Below are positions 1 to 8,263 of a stretch of DNA of 64,000 nucleotides, piece by piece. A program made the position numbers and the translations under genes. Origin of the DNA: Actinokineospora alba (GTDB lineage: Bacteria > Actinomycetota > Actinomycetes > Mycobacteriales > Pseudonocardiaceae). Position 1 is the stretch's first letter. Every line of letters begins with the position of its first letter. Where the stretch lies: positions 5,518,001-5,582,000 of the forward strand of contig NZ_SNXU01000001.1 in assembly GCF_004362515.1 (NCBI RefSeq), given 5' to 3'. The notes below the pieces were generated by a model. It saw nothing but the letters and a program-made list of their open reading frames with translations, was not told the DNA's origin and searched no databases.

Positions 1-249
1 CACCTGACGCGAACACGCCACGTCGAAGAACTCGGCCACGATCACCCCGTGCCCCTCGACCAACCTCTCCCCCACCTCACGCTGCCACCCACGCGTGGTG
101 GCCGGATCCTGATGATCCCGCGATGACGCCCGCCCCAGAAACGCAAACCGCAACCCATCCCGGACACCGACGTCCTGCCCCGCCGATGTGGCCCTACCCG
201 CACGTCCCAACCAGAGATCAAGGGACGACGCTTCTCCCGCTGCACCCAC
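1..249 (-). CDS. Large serine recombinase, N-terminal part (runs off left edge)
   Basis: The gene reads leftward and leaves the window. The translated strand shows a resolvase-type catalytic N-terminus: LRFAFLGRASSR, then DHQDPATTRGWQ, then EGHGVIVAEFFDVACSRQV. In this family the Ser just after GR (GRxS) is the nucleophile that attacks DNA and forms the 5'-phosphoserine link, so the enzyme would be a phage or integrative-element integrase. The frame stays open to a GTG at 247-249, but family N-termini usually begin only a few residues before the LRFAFLGR block, so the true start may be a TTG or GTG nearer 150-170. The C-terminal recombinase and zinc-ribbon domains lie outside the window. A second recombinase of the same type enters from the right edge on the same strand. 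Confidence 0.75.
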   Translation of the reverse strand, partial: MGAAGEASSLDLWLGRAGRATSAGQDVGVRDGLRFAFLGRASSRDHQDPATTRGWQREVGERLVEGHGVIVAEFFDVACSRQV

Positions 250-734
250 GATGGCTTCCCCTACCTGTCGATGGCCTTGCCCAACCGACGGCCCAACGCT
301 CCAGCCATGACTGCAGACGACCCAGACACCACCTGCATGGAGCAATGACGTCCCCGTCGGCCTCGACCAAGACCAAACTGTGGTGGCCTGCCATGTCGAG
401 CCCAGGAGATCGAATCAAGAGGGATCGGAAGATGCCGTCCAACGACCCGTTTCCAAGACCCTGCCGTGCTGCAGGTTGCGCTACCCCTCGCCGCACTGAC
501 CACATTCGATGAGATCGCACGCCTGCCACCCGAGGAGCGCAGGCGGGTGGCAGCCGGGTTCGCCGAGGCGATCGCCACCCACGGTGACGACCTGTCGTAC
601 GGGGCAGGCACTGCGCATCGACTCTCGCCTCGTGGCCCGTCGGAACGCGAACACCCTGGAATCGGGCAGCAGCTCGCTGACTTCGATCGGGCGCCACATG
701 CCCGTCATCGAAATCTGTCAGGGGCGCCGCGTCA
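250..734. other. Gene-poor stretch with decayed coding remnants
   Basis: No convincing intact gene. On the plus strand around 466-600 one frame reads ALTTFDEIARLPPEERRRV and onward, which looks like real but unidentified protein. The frame then breaks, and a neighbouring frame continues with protein-like sequence (RIDSRLVARRNANTLESGS) to about 720. This looks like a frameshifted fragment of an older gene next to the recombinase, as is common at the edge of mobile elements. Function not recognised. Confidence 0.4.
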
Positions 735-1589
735 TCAGGATTGCCAGAGGGTCGGCCGGAGCCAACCGGAACTCGGGCGTGCGATGCGGCTCATCCCGTG
801 CGCCAGGACCGTTGTGCACACCACGATCATCCCCGCGAACAGGCCTGCGACTGTCCAATTCGGATCGCTGTCGTTCATCAGGGTGCCGATCGCCATGGCC
901 CAGATCGCCAGGCCCAGTGTCGTGATCTTGATCAGTACGATCGCGCCGAGGACTGGTGCCGCGATGTGCCCGCGCACCAACGCGATCCCGGTCATCACCA
1001 CGGCGGGCAGTGCGAACCCCAGGTCGGCGACGTAGACGGGGTAGGGCAGGCCACCGGTCCCGATGGTGGTGGGAAGCCCGCCGTCAATTGTCGGCACGAT
1101 GTCCGTGAGCCACAGACCCGTGAAGGCGACACCGATGACGATCAGGAACCATCCGGTGCCGCGATGGCTGGAGGAACCGAACGCGTGCGCGACTGCGCCC
1201 ATGTCGATCCGCCCGATCCCGTCGACGAACGCGGCGACGGACAGGGTCACCGCGGCGATGTAGAGCAGGAACGCCTGGTTGTGGGGGACGCCGATCGCGT
1301 AGATGACGTACGTGTAGGCGATGTATGCGAGCAGCCCCAGCCAGAGCAGGTGCCCCGGCAGCGATCCGGTCCGGCTTCGACGCCCCGCCCAGACAAGCGC
1401 GGGCACCATCGCCAGGGTGAGGACGTCCTGGGCGATCGACTCGATTTCCACCTGCCGGTCGAGCCGGTAGGCGTGCTCGGACAACAGCCCGTACAGGGTG
1501 GCGGTGGTGAGGATCGCGCCCAGTGCCCATGACACGAGTTCCGGCCACCAGGTGCGCGCGGATCCGCGCGCCGTCGAGGTGGTGGTCAT
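735..1589 (-). CDS. Polytopic membrane protein, unknown function
   Basis: A protein of 284 aa with about seven or eight hydrophobic segments spread over its length, starting MTTTSTARGS. I do not recognise a family; it has no obvious catalytic motif and is probably an integral membrane protein of the cytoplasmic membrane. The frame is open further upstream, but the ATG at 1587-1589 overlaps the stop of the preceding gene (1586-1981) in an ATGA arrangement, so this start is chosen. The two genes are evidently co-translated. The pair is divergent from the wax ester synthase gene, and a perfect palindrome lies in the intergenic region. Confidence 0.65.
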   Translation of the reverse strand: MTTTSTARGSARTWWPELVSWALGAILTTATLYGLLSEHAYRLDRQVEIESIAQDVLTLAMVPALVWAGRRSRTGSLPGHLLWLGLLAYIAYTYVIYAIGVPHNQAFLLYIAAVTLSVAAFVDGIGRIDMGAVAHAFGSSSHRGTGWFLIVIGVAFTGLWLTDIVPTIDGGLPTTIGTGGLPYPVYVADLGFALPAVVMTGIALVRGHIAAPVLGAIVLIKITTLGLAIWAMAIGTLMNDSDPNWTVAGLFAGMIVVCTTVLAHGMSRIARPSSGWLRPTLWQS

Positions 1590-1981
1590 CGTGGTTCCTT
1601 CCGACCGAGCAACCCGGCGGCGAGCACCGCGGCGCCCGCCGCGGCCATCACCGGCTGCAGCCAGCTGAAGGTCTGGATGAATCCGATCTGCACGATGATC
1701 CATGCGATGAGCAGTGCTCCCGCGGTGATCGCGACCTGCCGGCAGCGGGGATGGCCGGTCGTGGCGCACCACGACGCGGCGCCCATCGGCAGCGCGACGA
1801 CCGCCAGGAGCGCGATGGCGGCGAGCAGCGGGCTGTCCAAGGGCAGCCGCATGTCGATCACCGGTCCGAAGTCGATGATTCCGGTCGAGATCGCGATCGC
1901 GCCGGCGAACGCGCTGACGGCGATGAGACCGGTGACGGCGGCCAACACCGGGCGGACGCCGGTTCGTGAAGTGGTGGTCAT
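1586..1981 (-). CDS. Small membrane protein, unknown function
   Basis: A protein of 131 aa with about four predicted transmembrane helices (near residues 10-30, 50-65, 80-100 and 108-125) and an Arg-rich C-terminus (LLGRKEPR). It begins MTTTSRTG, much like the next protein (MTTTSTARG). It is the first gene of a two-gene operon and overlaps the following gene by 4 bases. No family recognised. The promoter should lie in 1982-2267, shared with the divergent wax ester synthase gene. Confidence 0.6.
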   Translation of the reverse strand: MTTTSRTGVRPVLAAVTGLIAVSAFAGAIAISTGIIDFGPVIDMRLPLDSPLLAAIALLAVVALPMGAASWCATTGHPRCRQVAITAGALLIAWIIVQIGFIQTFSWLQPVMAAAGAAVLAAGLLGRKEPR

Positions 1982-2105
1982 CTCATACTCCTGTTGGCGA
2001 GCCGCAGGTCACGCCGGCGCAGGGGCCGTCGCCATAGTCGTATCCATCGCATGAGGTTCATACGTGCACGGTGGAATTCGAGCCAAGGCCACATACAGAG
2101 CCCTT

Positions 2106-2125
2106 CGTCCTGAAGGTTCAGGACG
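2106..2125. promoter_or_regulatory. Perfect palindrome, candidate operator
   Basis: CGTCCTGAAGGTTCAGGACG has two 9-base arms (CGTCCTGAA / TTCAGGACG) around a 2-base centre. It lies between two divergent genes, about 125 bases from the leftward start and 143 from the rightward one. Its half-site differs from the GGGACC-type sites elsewhere, so a different dimeric regulator is more likely. Confidence 0.45.
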
Positions 2126-2267
2126 TACTCGGCGAGACTTGGGCCGTTGGTTGAAGCCGCCCGCCGATCGACTGAGCCGAGCGTCTCCGGCCTGGCGAGA
2201 CCTCAGTCCATGGCGGCGGGACCTTTGGGCTCTTGCAGGCCCGAGCGCCGGCGCGTCGACTCGGGAT

Positions 2268-3635
2268 ATGACTGACACGGTGCGCCACCAACGCTCACGG
2301 CCTGGCGAGCCGATCGTCGACCGTGCGAGTCCCACGGACCGGGCGTTCCTGGCGATGGACACCGGGCAGGTGCCCGCGCAGTTCGGCGTGGTCTTGCGGA
2401 TCGATCAGGTCGGCACCGTCGACTTCTCCCGTGTCCGACAGTTGCTCGCCGAGCGCGTCCCCGCGATTCCCCGGCTACGGCAGCGGCTGATCCGGGTTCC
2501 GTTTGGGTGCGGCGGTCCGATCTGGGTGGACGACGACACGTTCGACATCGGCCGCCATGTGCGCGCCGTGGTGTGCCCTGCCCCAGGTGACGAGCGGGCA
2601 CTGCTGGACACGGCCATCTCCGTGATCGCCACACCGTTGCCGCGCGATGCGCCGCTGTGGTCGGTGGTGTGCGTCAGCGGACTTTCCGGCGGCGGGTTCG
2701 CTTTGGTGGTCGTGCTGCACCACGTCCTCGCCGATGGTGTGGGCGGGCTCGCAGTCCTGGCTAACCTGGTGGACGGTCCAAGCGCCACGAACGAGAGCGA
2801 CTTCCCACGGCCGCGCCCGACTCGAGGCCGCCTCCTCCGGCAGGCGCTGTTGGGCCGGTTACGCGCGCCGCGCCGCGGCAGGGCGGCGTGGCGGATGCTG
2901 CGGGCTTCGATGAGCGCGGGTGGTGGCCTTCGCCCGCTGCGGGCCGCCCCGTGTTCACTGATTCAGCGGACGGGCCCACGTCTGGTCGCCGCCGTGGTCC
3001 GCGTCGAGCGCGCCGCGCTCAGGACCGCCGCGCACCGCCACGGCGCGACGACGAACGACGCCCTGCTGGTGGCGGTGGCAGGCGCGTTGCACCGGGTGCT
3101 GACCATCAGAGGTGAGTCCGTCGAGCGGATCGCCATCGCAGTGCCCGTGTCCGGCCGGTCGGACAGCGGGCCTGAACTGGGCAATGTGGTCGCACCACTG
3201 CTCGTCCAGGTCCCGACAGCGGGCGACGTCGGTGAGCGCCTGCGGACAGTCGCCGCCGAGGTCCATGCGCACAAGGCCGACGCGACCGGGCCGCCGCCGA
3301 TCGCCGTGCTGGGTTGGCTGTTCCGACCGCTCGCCTCGCTCGGCGGTTACCGGTGGTACATGACCCACCAGCGCCGCCTGCACACGCTCGTGAGCCACGT
3401 CCGCGTGCCTTTCGAGGGACTGGCCTTCGATGGATCACCGATCACCTCGGCGATACCGCTCGCCCTGGCCGACGGCGGCAACATGACCGCCTGCTTCGAC
3501 GCCGTGTCGTATGCGGGAACGATGACCGTCACGGTGATCGTCGATCCGGATCACTTTCCGGACCTCGAGGCGCTGACCGCGGGCCTGCGCACCGAATTGG
3601 ACCTGATCACGCACACCGTCGCCGCCGCGGGATGA
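2268..3635 (+). CDS. Wax ester synthase / diacylglycerol acyltransferase (WS/DGAT)
   Basis: A protein of 455 aa of the bacterial bifunctional WS/DGAT family. It would join an acyl-CoA to a long-chain alcohol or diacylglycerol, giving wax ester or triacylglycerol stored as lipid bodies. The N-terminus has the typical SPTDRAFLAMD block, and the catalytic HHxxxDG motif is present as HHVLADG (His151, His152, Asp156). The conserved C-terminal region (SHVRVPFEG) is also recognisable. The open frame starts further upstream, but the ATG at 2268 followed by MTDTVRHQ gives the normal length. In M. tuberculosis the DosR-controlled Tgs1 (Rv3130c) is the analogous enzyme, which fits the rest of the window. 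No clear GGGACC-type site is seen in front of this gene. Confidence 0.88.
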   Translation: MTDTVRHQRSRPGEPIVDRASPTDRAFLAMDTGQVPAQFGVVLRIDQVGTVDFSRVRQLLAERVPAIPRLRQRLIRVPFGCGGPIWVDDDTFDIGRHVRAVVCPAPGDERALLDTAISVIATPLPRDAPLWSVVCVSGLSGGGFALVVVLHHVLADGVGGLAVLANLVDGPSATNESDFPRPRPTRGRLLRQALLGRLRAPRRGRAAWRMLRASMSAGGGLRPLRAAPCSLIQRTGPRLVAAVVRVERAALRTAAHRHGATTNDALLVAVAGALHRVLTIRGESVERIAIAVPVSGRSDSGPELGNVVAPLLVQVPTAGDVGERLRTVAAEVHAHKADATGPPPIAVLGWLFRPLASLGGYRWYMTHQRRLHTLVSHVRVPFEGLAFDGSPITSAIPLALADGGNMTACFDAVSYAGTMTVTVIVDPDHFPDLEALTAGLRTELDLITHTVAAAG

Positions 3636-3641
3636 GGAACC

Positions 3642-3939
3642 ATGAAGGCGTTGTCCTGGCGGCTCGAATGCGCTCGGGTGCGAGCGTTAGCGGCGGACCG
3701 CGCCCGCCAACACCAGCTGCCATCCGCGACCATCGACGCCGGTGTCCGAACTGGCTGAGACCCCGGGGCGACTCGAGTCCCGCCTGGCTTCCCTTCCGGC
3801 CGCAGCGAAGCCGCTCCAGTCGGTCGCCGCTGCAGTTCGCGCCCGCGCCCGCCACGGGGATGGCGGCGCACCGTCACCGTCCTGCGAGGCCTTCCCGCTG
3901 TCGGGCGATCCCGTCTGGATCCTGCTCGTCCCGCAGTGA
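3642..3939 (+). CDS. Possible small gene, apparently frameshifted
   Basis: Six bases after the WS/DGAT stop, a GAGGAAC ribosome site precedes an ATG at 3642. That frame (MKALSWRLECARVRALAAD) ends at 3758 after 38 aa. A second frame, open 3742-3939, continues with alanine-rich, protein-like sequence (SELAETPGRLESRLASLPA) to LLVPQ. Joined by a one-base shift they would make a protein of about 98 aa. This may be a small co-transcribed gene with a frameshift, two tiny genes, or chance. No family recognised. Confidence 0.3.
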
Positions 3940-4625
3940 TCAGTCGTCATCCGAGGCGCGGCCCGCGGGTTCGTCGCTGACCTCTACCGCGCCGAAGATC
4001 GCGGTCGCGTTGACCTTGAGCAGCGGCGCGTCCGCGGCAGGGAGCCGTTGCCCCTGGTCTTGTCCTCGTAGCCGCCGAAGATGGGCAGCCCACCGACAGA
4101 GACCCGCCATCCCCTTGGCACCAGGACATCGACACCGCTGAAGAGGGCGAACGCGTCCACTGTGGCCGATCGGTCGATGTGCGCGTCGCGCAGGTCGAGG
4201 GTGGCGCCGCCGAACACGGCCGAGACGGTGCTGTGTTCGAAGTGCTCGCCGTGGTCGGTGGTCTTGGCCTCGCCGAACAGTGCGACCGGCGCCGGGAGAG
4301 GTGGTCGTGGGTGCGGTTGCGCACGACACTGGCCAGCACAACGATGCCGATCGTGATGAGCAGCGCGGGCCCGATCAGGTCCTCGTCGGCCCAGCCGTTG
4401 GTGTCGGCCAGCAGGATCAGGCCCAACCCGGTGACCACGGCGGGCCGAGCGAGACCCGCCCCTGGTGATCATGGCGACCACGCCGAGCCCGCTGAGCGCG
4501 GCGGGCCACCACCAATCGATGGTGGTGCCCGCGTCGAGCGCGTCGAGCACGTCGAGCGCGTCGAGGGCCAGGAATGTGCCGAGGACCAGCAATACCAGGC
4601 CGATCCAGAGCCGCACGGGTTTCAT
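3940..4625 (-). pseudogene. LiaF-like cell-envelope stress membrane protein, frameshifted
   Basis: All parts of a LiaF-type protein are present but in different frames. First come two N-terminal helices (MKPVRLWIGLVLLVLGTFLA). After a frame change comes a second membrane pair (VTGLGLILLADTNGWADEDL and ITIGIVVLASVVRN). The original frame then resumes with a cytosolic beta-helical C-terminal domain (STVSAVFGGATLDLRDAHID, VPRGWRVSVGGLPIFGG). A last change is needed to reach LKVNATAIFGAVEVSDEPAG. At least three shifts are required for about 220 aa. LiaF-like proteins damp envelope-stress signalling. The start overlaps the previous gene (ATGA). Either the gene is decaying or the sequence has indel errors; the intact-looking residues on both sides of each shift favour error or very recent decay. 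Confidence 0.6.
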
Positions 4626-4929
4626 GACCGGTCCTCCGGCTCAGTCCCGGGTCCATCGGCGGCAGGGCTTGCGGGGCGCTCGACCTTGATCGTGCAGTGG
4701 CCCGCGAGCGCGGCGAGCGCACCGAGCGCGGTCGCGGCAGGCGCGACCACGGCGGCGACGACGCCGCGGTCACGGGCAGTTTCACCACGGTGTCGCCGTG
4801 GCTGTCGCGGACGACGATGCGGCGGACATTGCCCTGGTGGACGAGCCGCTTGGCGTCATCGAGCCACGTTTGCCCGCTCAGCAGCACCGCCGCGCGCCGG
4901 TCGTTTTTGGCTTCCTGGTTCAGCGTCAT
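4622..4929 (-). pseudogene. DUF4342 protein, one apparent frameshift
   Basis: The N-terminal half is in one frame: QTWLDDAKRLVHQGNVRRIV, followed by VVKLPVTA. The second half, in the next frame, gives GVVAAVVAPAATALGALAAL then CTIKVERP and a TGA overlapping the next ATG. Together they reproduce a DUF4342 domain: an amphipathic N-terminus, an NVRRI-type strand and a hydrophobic segment before CTI-V-ER. DUF4342 function is unknown. The gene lies in the leftward operon headed at 6404. The single shift near 4760-4770 adds to the cluster of shifts in the next gene. Confidence 0.6.
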
Positions 4930-4953
4930 GACGTGTCTCCTTGGTTGTGTCTC

Positions 4954-5538
4954 TTATTCCTGTCTGGTCGTCCACTCGACGCGCACCCGGGTCCACTCGT
5001 CCGCCCAGCGGCGCAGCCGGAAGCGGTCCAGCGACCACCGCACGAGCAAGTAGGCGAGGAGGAGTCCGACGACGCCGAGGCACAGGGCGATCACGCCGGT
5101 CGCCACCGCCGCGACGACCGCTCCCCCATCGGTCATCGGCGCGAGGGTCACCTCGCCGGACCGGTCGACCCAGATGTCCACGCGGTCACCCGCGGCCGCC
5201 TCCTGGCGCACGCTGACCTTCCCGACCGCGACCTGTTCGTCCGGCTGCACCCAGGAGGCACGCACGAGCTCGCCCAGTGCGCCGCGTTCGACGCCGGGCG
5301 CCGGATCGAGGAGGGTCGCGGTCGTCGGCGTCCTGTCGTCGCGCTGCCGCTGGGCCAGCTGCGAGGTGGTGTTGTAGACCTCGGAGCCCACTGCGCCCGC
5401 CACCGGCACCGCCACCATCAACAACAGGACGAGGATGAGCAGGCTGCCCGCCTCGATCCAGTCCGACGGCCTGGCCAGCGAGGAGCGCCCGGGCCAGAAG
5501 CGGCGGACCAGTCGGCTCAGGTCCATTGTGGAGAGCAT
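4954..5538 (-). CDS. Rv1733c-like two-helix membrane protein
   Basis: A protein of 194 aa. Two hydrophobic helices (about residues 30-52 and 142-165) flank an extracytoplasmic domain, and the C-terminus is basic and cytosolic (WSLDRFRLRRWADEW). The layout and the sequence after helix 1 (QLAQRQRDDRTPTTATLL) match the actinobacterial Rv1733c family, whose M. tuberculosis member is a DosR-induced membrane protein and T-cell antigen of unknown biochemical role. The start chosen is the ATG at 5538 with AGGGG upstream; upstream codons in frame are not family-like. It follows the truncated acyltransferase gene in the operon and is probably driven from the GGACTTTGGTCC-type site near 6530. Confidence 0.7.
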   Translation of the reverse strand: MLSTMDLSRLVRRFWPGRSSLARPSDWIEAGSLLILVLLLMVAVPVAGAVGSEVYNTTSQLAQRQRDDRTPTTATLLDPAPGVERGALGELVRASWVQPDEQVAVGKVSVRQEAAAGDRVDIWVDRSGEVTLAPMTDGGAVVAAVATGVIALCLGVVGLLLAYLLVRWSLDRFRLRRWADEWTRVRVEWTTRQE

Positions 5539-5584
5539 CTCGGCACCCCTTCTCGCTGTCGGCTCTGTTGGTGTCGCGGGACAA

Positions 5585-6199
5585 TCACAGCGCGTGCGGT
5601 GGCGGCCGCCACACGGCACAAGGCCCCCGTCCGGCCGGGACTTCGGTCAGCGCCGGGTCAGGCGGGCGCCGAGCCAGAAGCACAGGGCGATGCCTGCCGA
5701 AACGGCGCCACGCGGCGAAACCCAGCGAGTAGATCAGCAGGATCCCGGCGAACCACAGGGCACCGGAGTCCAGCAGCGGCTCACGGGCGAGCATCACGTC
5801 CCACGGCGCGCCCTCGCGGTCCGCCGCCCGGTAGGCCAGCCACATCGAGAGCGGCCACAGCAGCAGCGCCGAGACCAGGAAGGGCACACCCAGCCGCCTC
5901 AACCGGTTCCGCGTGAAGCCGCCCGCGCCTTTGCGAGCCAGCGCTTCGGGGGAGAACAGGCCGGCGACGAAGAAGAACACCCCGATCATGTAGAGCCCGG
6001 ACGAGCCCAGGATCGTGCCCAGGGCCAACTCGACGCCCGGGGTGAACGTGACTTCGTTGTTCTCGTCGTAGGCCCATCCGCCGGTGGCCGAGTAGCCCAG
6101 CAGGGCGTGCCCGCTGATCACCCAGGCGACCATCAGGGTCTTCAGGTTGTCGATCTGCGGCAGCCTGGTGCTTGTTCTCGGTTCGCTGGTCGTGGACAT
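5585..6199 (-). pseudogene. Truncated acyltransferase-3 family membrane protein
   Basis: 204 codons in the annotated frame. The N-terminus is a normal acyltransferase-3 start (LPQIDNLKTLMVAWVISGHA), with several helices and the FFFVAGLFSP and RRLGVPF blocks, so it once belonged to the family of membrane O-acyltransferases of about 370-400 aa. After residue 165 the frame becomes low-quality Arg/Pro sequence. A neighbouring frame reads VSAGIALCFWLGARLTRR and stops at 5647. The gene is therefore at least C-terminally truncated and probably frameshifted. It starts one base after the stop of the small secreted protein gene, inside the same leftward operon. Confidence 0.55.
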
Positions 6200-6200
6200 G

Positions 6201-6404
6201 TCAGTGGCAGGTGTGGCCGTCCCAGCCGGCGTACCCGGTGTGCGTTCCCGGGTTGTGATCGGCGTGGAAGCCCATCGTCTGAGCGCACGTCGACACGTGT
6301 TCGCCGAACTCCTTTCCGGTGCCTGCTTGCGCGGATCCGCCGCCCAGCACGGTGAGGGTGGCGGCGATGAGCGCGGTCGCGAGGATGGTGATCTTTCGGT
6401 TCAT
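6201..6404 (-). CDS. Small secreted protein with signal peptide
   Basis: A protein of 67 aa. A signal peptide (MNRKITILATALIAATLTVL, cleavage probably after AQA around residue 27) is followed by a 40-residue mature part containing two Cys and four His (CAQTMGFHADHN, ending GWDGHTCH). The Cys/His content could mean a disulfide or bound metal, but I recognise no family. AAAGG precedes the ATG. It heads the leftward operon 6404 to 3940. The divergent deacetylase gene starts at 6619, and two GGGACC-type sites lie between them. Confidence 0.6.
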   Translation of the reverse strand: MNRKITILATALIAATLTVLGGGSAQAGTGKEFGEHVSTCAQTMGFHADHNPGTHTGYAGWDGHTCH

Positions 6405-6486
6405 GGCGGTGCCTTTCCCGGAGGTTGTCGCTCTTCAGGACAGCCGTTGCGGCGGCCCCGGCGGAGAGTCGAAAGGCGGTGGTCAC

Positions 6487-6503
6487 CGGGGACCAAGGGA
6501 GCT
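6487..6503. promoter_or_regulatory. Candidate DevR (DosR) site, weak
   Basis: CGGGGACCAAGGGAGCT carries one good GGGACC half-site. It lies 83 bases in front of the leftward small secreted protein gene and about 20 bases from a better site. Confidence 0.35.
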
Positions 6504-6520
6504 TTGGCCGGTCACGGTGT

Positions 6521-6537
6521 CGGACTTTGGTCCCTCG
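6521..6537. promoter_or_regulatory. Candidate DevR (DosR) site
   Basis: CGGACTTTGGTCCCTCG closely matches the published DosR consensus core GGGACT-WW-AGTCCC (one arm GGACT, one arm GGTCCC). It is 82 bases from the deacetylase start and 117 from the opposite operon, so it could serve both. Confidence 0.6.
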
Positions 6538-6618
6538 GCGTGGTGTCTTTCGCGGCTGCCGGGCGCGATCCCGCGCGAGGTCTGCTTTCGGTGGGACTAT
6601 CCGCAAAGGGAATGACAG

Positions 6619-7503
6619 ATGATCACGTGGCTGAGGACGCACCGCCTGGTCGCGGTGGGAGCGAGCGCGCTGGTGGTGTTGTTGGTAGCCGTGCTGTCGG
6701 TGGTGCTCACCCGAGGCAGTGACGAACCGGACGTGGCGGAGCCGGGCGCTTCGACCACCATGGAGACGACCACGACGATGTCGGCGTCCGCCACCGCGAC
6801 GTCGACCACGCGGCCGTCACCGAAGCCCACCACCTCGACGGCGCCGACGACGAAGGCCCCACCGTTTCCCGCCGCGCTGCGCGGGCAGGACCTCACGGTG
6901 CTGCCCACCTCCCGCAAGGTCGTCGCACTGACCTTCGACGCGGGCGCGAACTCGGCGGGCCTGTCCAAGATCCTGGCGACGCTCTCGGCCAAGCAGGTGC
7001 CCGCCACGTTCTTCCTGACCGGCACGTGGGCGCGGTCGAACCCGGCCGGGGTCAGGTCGATCACGGCGGGCGGGCACCGGGTGGGCAACCACTCCATGAC
7101 GCACCCGCACCTGCGCGGGATGTCCGACGCGGCGGTCGCCGACGAGCTGGCTCAAGCCGAGCGGGCGATCCGGGCCGCGGGCGCCGACCCGCGCCCGTGG
7201 TTCCGGTTCCCGTTCGGTGACCGTGACGCCCGCGCCATCTCCGCGGTCAACGCGGCGGGCTATGTCTCGGTGCGCTGGACGGTCGACACCTTGGGCTGGA
7301 AGGGAACCAGCGACGGGATCACCGCCGCCCAGGTGACCGAGCGGACCCTGAACGCGCTGCGGCCCGGCGAGATCGTGTTGATGCACATCGGCTCCAACCC
7401 CGACGACAAGTCCACTTTGGACGCCGACGCGCTGCCCGGGATGATCGACGCGCTGCGCGCCAGGGGATACGGGTTCGTGACGATGGACGCCGCCCTCGGC
7501 TGA
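6619..7503 (+). CDS. Secreted or membrane-anchored polysaccharide deacetylase (NodB domain)
   Basis: A protein of 294 aa. An N-terminal helix (about residues 10-32, signal anchor or cleaved signal) is followed by a Thr/Ser/Pro-rich linker to about residue 85, then a NodB catalytic domain. All NodB motifs are visible: TFDAG (the metal-binding pair position usually written TFDDG, here with one Asp), HSMTHP with the metal-binding histidines, RFPFGDRD, DTLGW and LMHIG. The enzyme should remove N-acetyl groups from cell-wall peptidoglycan or another extracellular glycan. It stands alone, followed by the convergent dienelactone hydrolase gene. The upstream GGACTTTGGTCCC site suggests hypoxia control. 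Confidence 0.82.
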   Translation: MITWLRTHRLVAVGASALVVLLVAVLSVVLTRGSDEPDVAEPGASTTMETTTTMSASATATSTTRPSPKPTTSTAPTTKAPPFPAALRGQDLTVLPTSRKVVALTFDAGANSAGLSKILATLSAKQVPATFFLTGTWARSNPAGVRSITAGGHRVGNHSMTHPHLRGMSDAAVADELAQAERAIRAAGADPRPWFRFPFGDRDARAISAVNAAGYVSVRWTVDTLGWKGTSDGITAAQVTERTLNALRPGEIVLMHIGSNPDDKSTLDADALPGMIDALRARGYGFVTMDAALG

Positions 7504-7515
7504 CCCGGCCGGCAA

Positions 7516-8244
7516 TCACCGTGGGGGTCGAAGGTGCTTGTCGAAGAACGCGATGACGCGGCGGCGGGCGTCCGCCGTCGCGTCCGGGTCGTAGCGGGTG
7601 CCGGAGATCCGGGCCAGCAGTCGCAGCATGGGGGTCAGGTCGGCGGGGTCGTGGTCGTTCATGAACCCGTGCCCGACGCCGGGGTAGATCTTCACGTCGT
7701 GCTCGACGCCGAGCTCGGTGAGCACCCGCTCCATCCGCGCACCCGCGGATCGGCCCAGCGGCGACCGGTCGGCGCCGCCGAAGCTGCCCACGATCGGGCA
7801 GGCCTCGCCGAGCCAGGACTCGGCGTCGGTGGGGCAGCCGCCGTAGTTGACCGAGGCGGCGGAGTAGCCGTTGCCCGGGGCCAGGGCGATCGCGTAGCCG
7901 CCGCCCATGCAGAACCCGATGACACCGGTGGTCCCGGTGCAGTCCGGATGGTCGGCAACCCAGTTCTGGGCGGCTTTGATGTCGTCGAAGGTCCTTCCCC
8001 GCCGCCTGCCCAGGTCGCCCATGATCGTGCGCAGGCAGCCCAGGCGACTCCCCCAGTGGTACAGGTCCGGGGCGATCGCCAGGAAACCCTCCCCCGCCAG
8101 CCAGTCGGCTTGGGCGCGCAGGTCGGTGCTCATGCCGGTGAAGTCGTGGACGACGACCACGCCCGGCCAGGGTGGGTCCGAAGTGGGCACCGCGAGGTAG
8201 GCGGGCATGAGTCCCAGCGGGGTCTTGACCTGTAGGTCCGTCAT
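7516..8244 (-). CDS. Dienelactone hydrolase family protein
   Basis: A protein of 242 aa with the alpha/beta-hydrolase fold of dienelactone hydrolases. The nucleophile is Cys112 in GFCMGGG, with Asp159 and His192 (GHGFM) completing the triad. The physiological substrate is not clear; family members open lactone or ester rings. The ATG at 8244 is chosen because the codons before it are not family-like. It is the last gene of the leftward set beginning with the SQR-like gene at 9901; the 19-base gap to the DUF5655 gene suggests one transcript. Confidence 0.8.
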   Translation of the reverse strand: MTDLQVKTPLGLMPAYLAVPTSDPPWPGVVVVHDFTGMSTDLRAQADWLAGEGFLAIAPDLYHWGSRLGCLRTIMGDLGRRRGRTFDDIKAAQNWVADHPDCTGTTGVIGFCMGGGYAIALAPGNGYSAASVNYGGCPTDAESWLGEACPIVGSFGGADRSPLGRSAGARMERVLTELGVEHDVKIYPGVGHGFMNDHDPADLTPMLRLLARISGTRYDPDATADARRRVIAFFDKHLRPPR

Positions 8245-8263
8245 GGCGATCCGTCCTTCGGAC

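Noticed and set aside
123..512. Rightward open frame of 129 codons at the left end
   Set aside because: Composition is Pro/Arg-rich with no domain, and the opposite strand encodes a clear serine recombinase.
6517..6540. Promoter elements (-10/-35) for the deacetylase gene
   Set aside because: No hexamers convincing enough to place; only the DevR-like site is reported.
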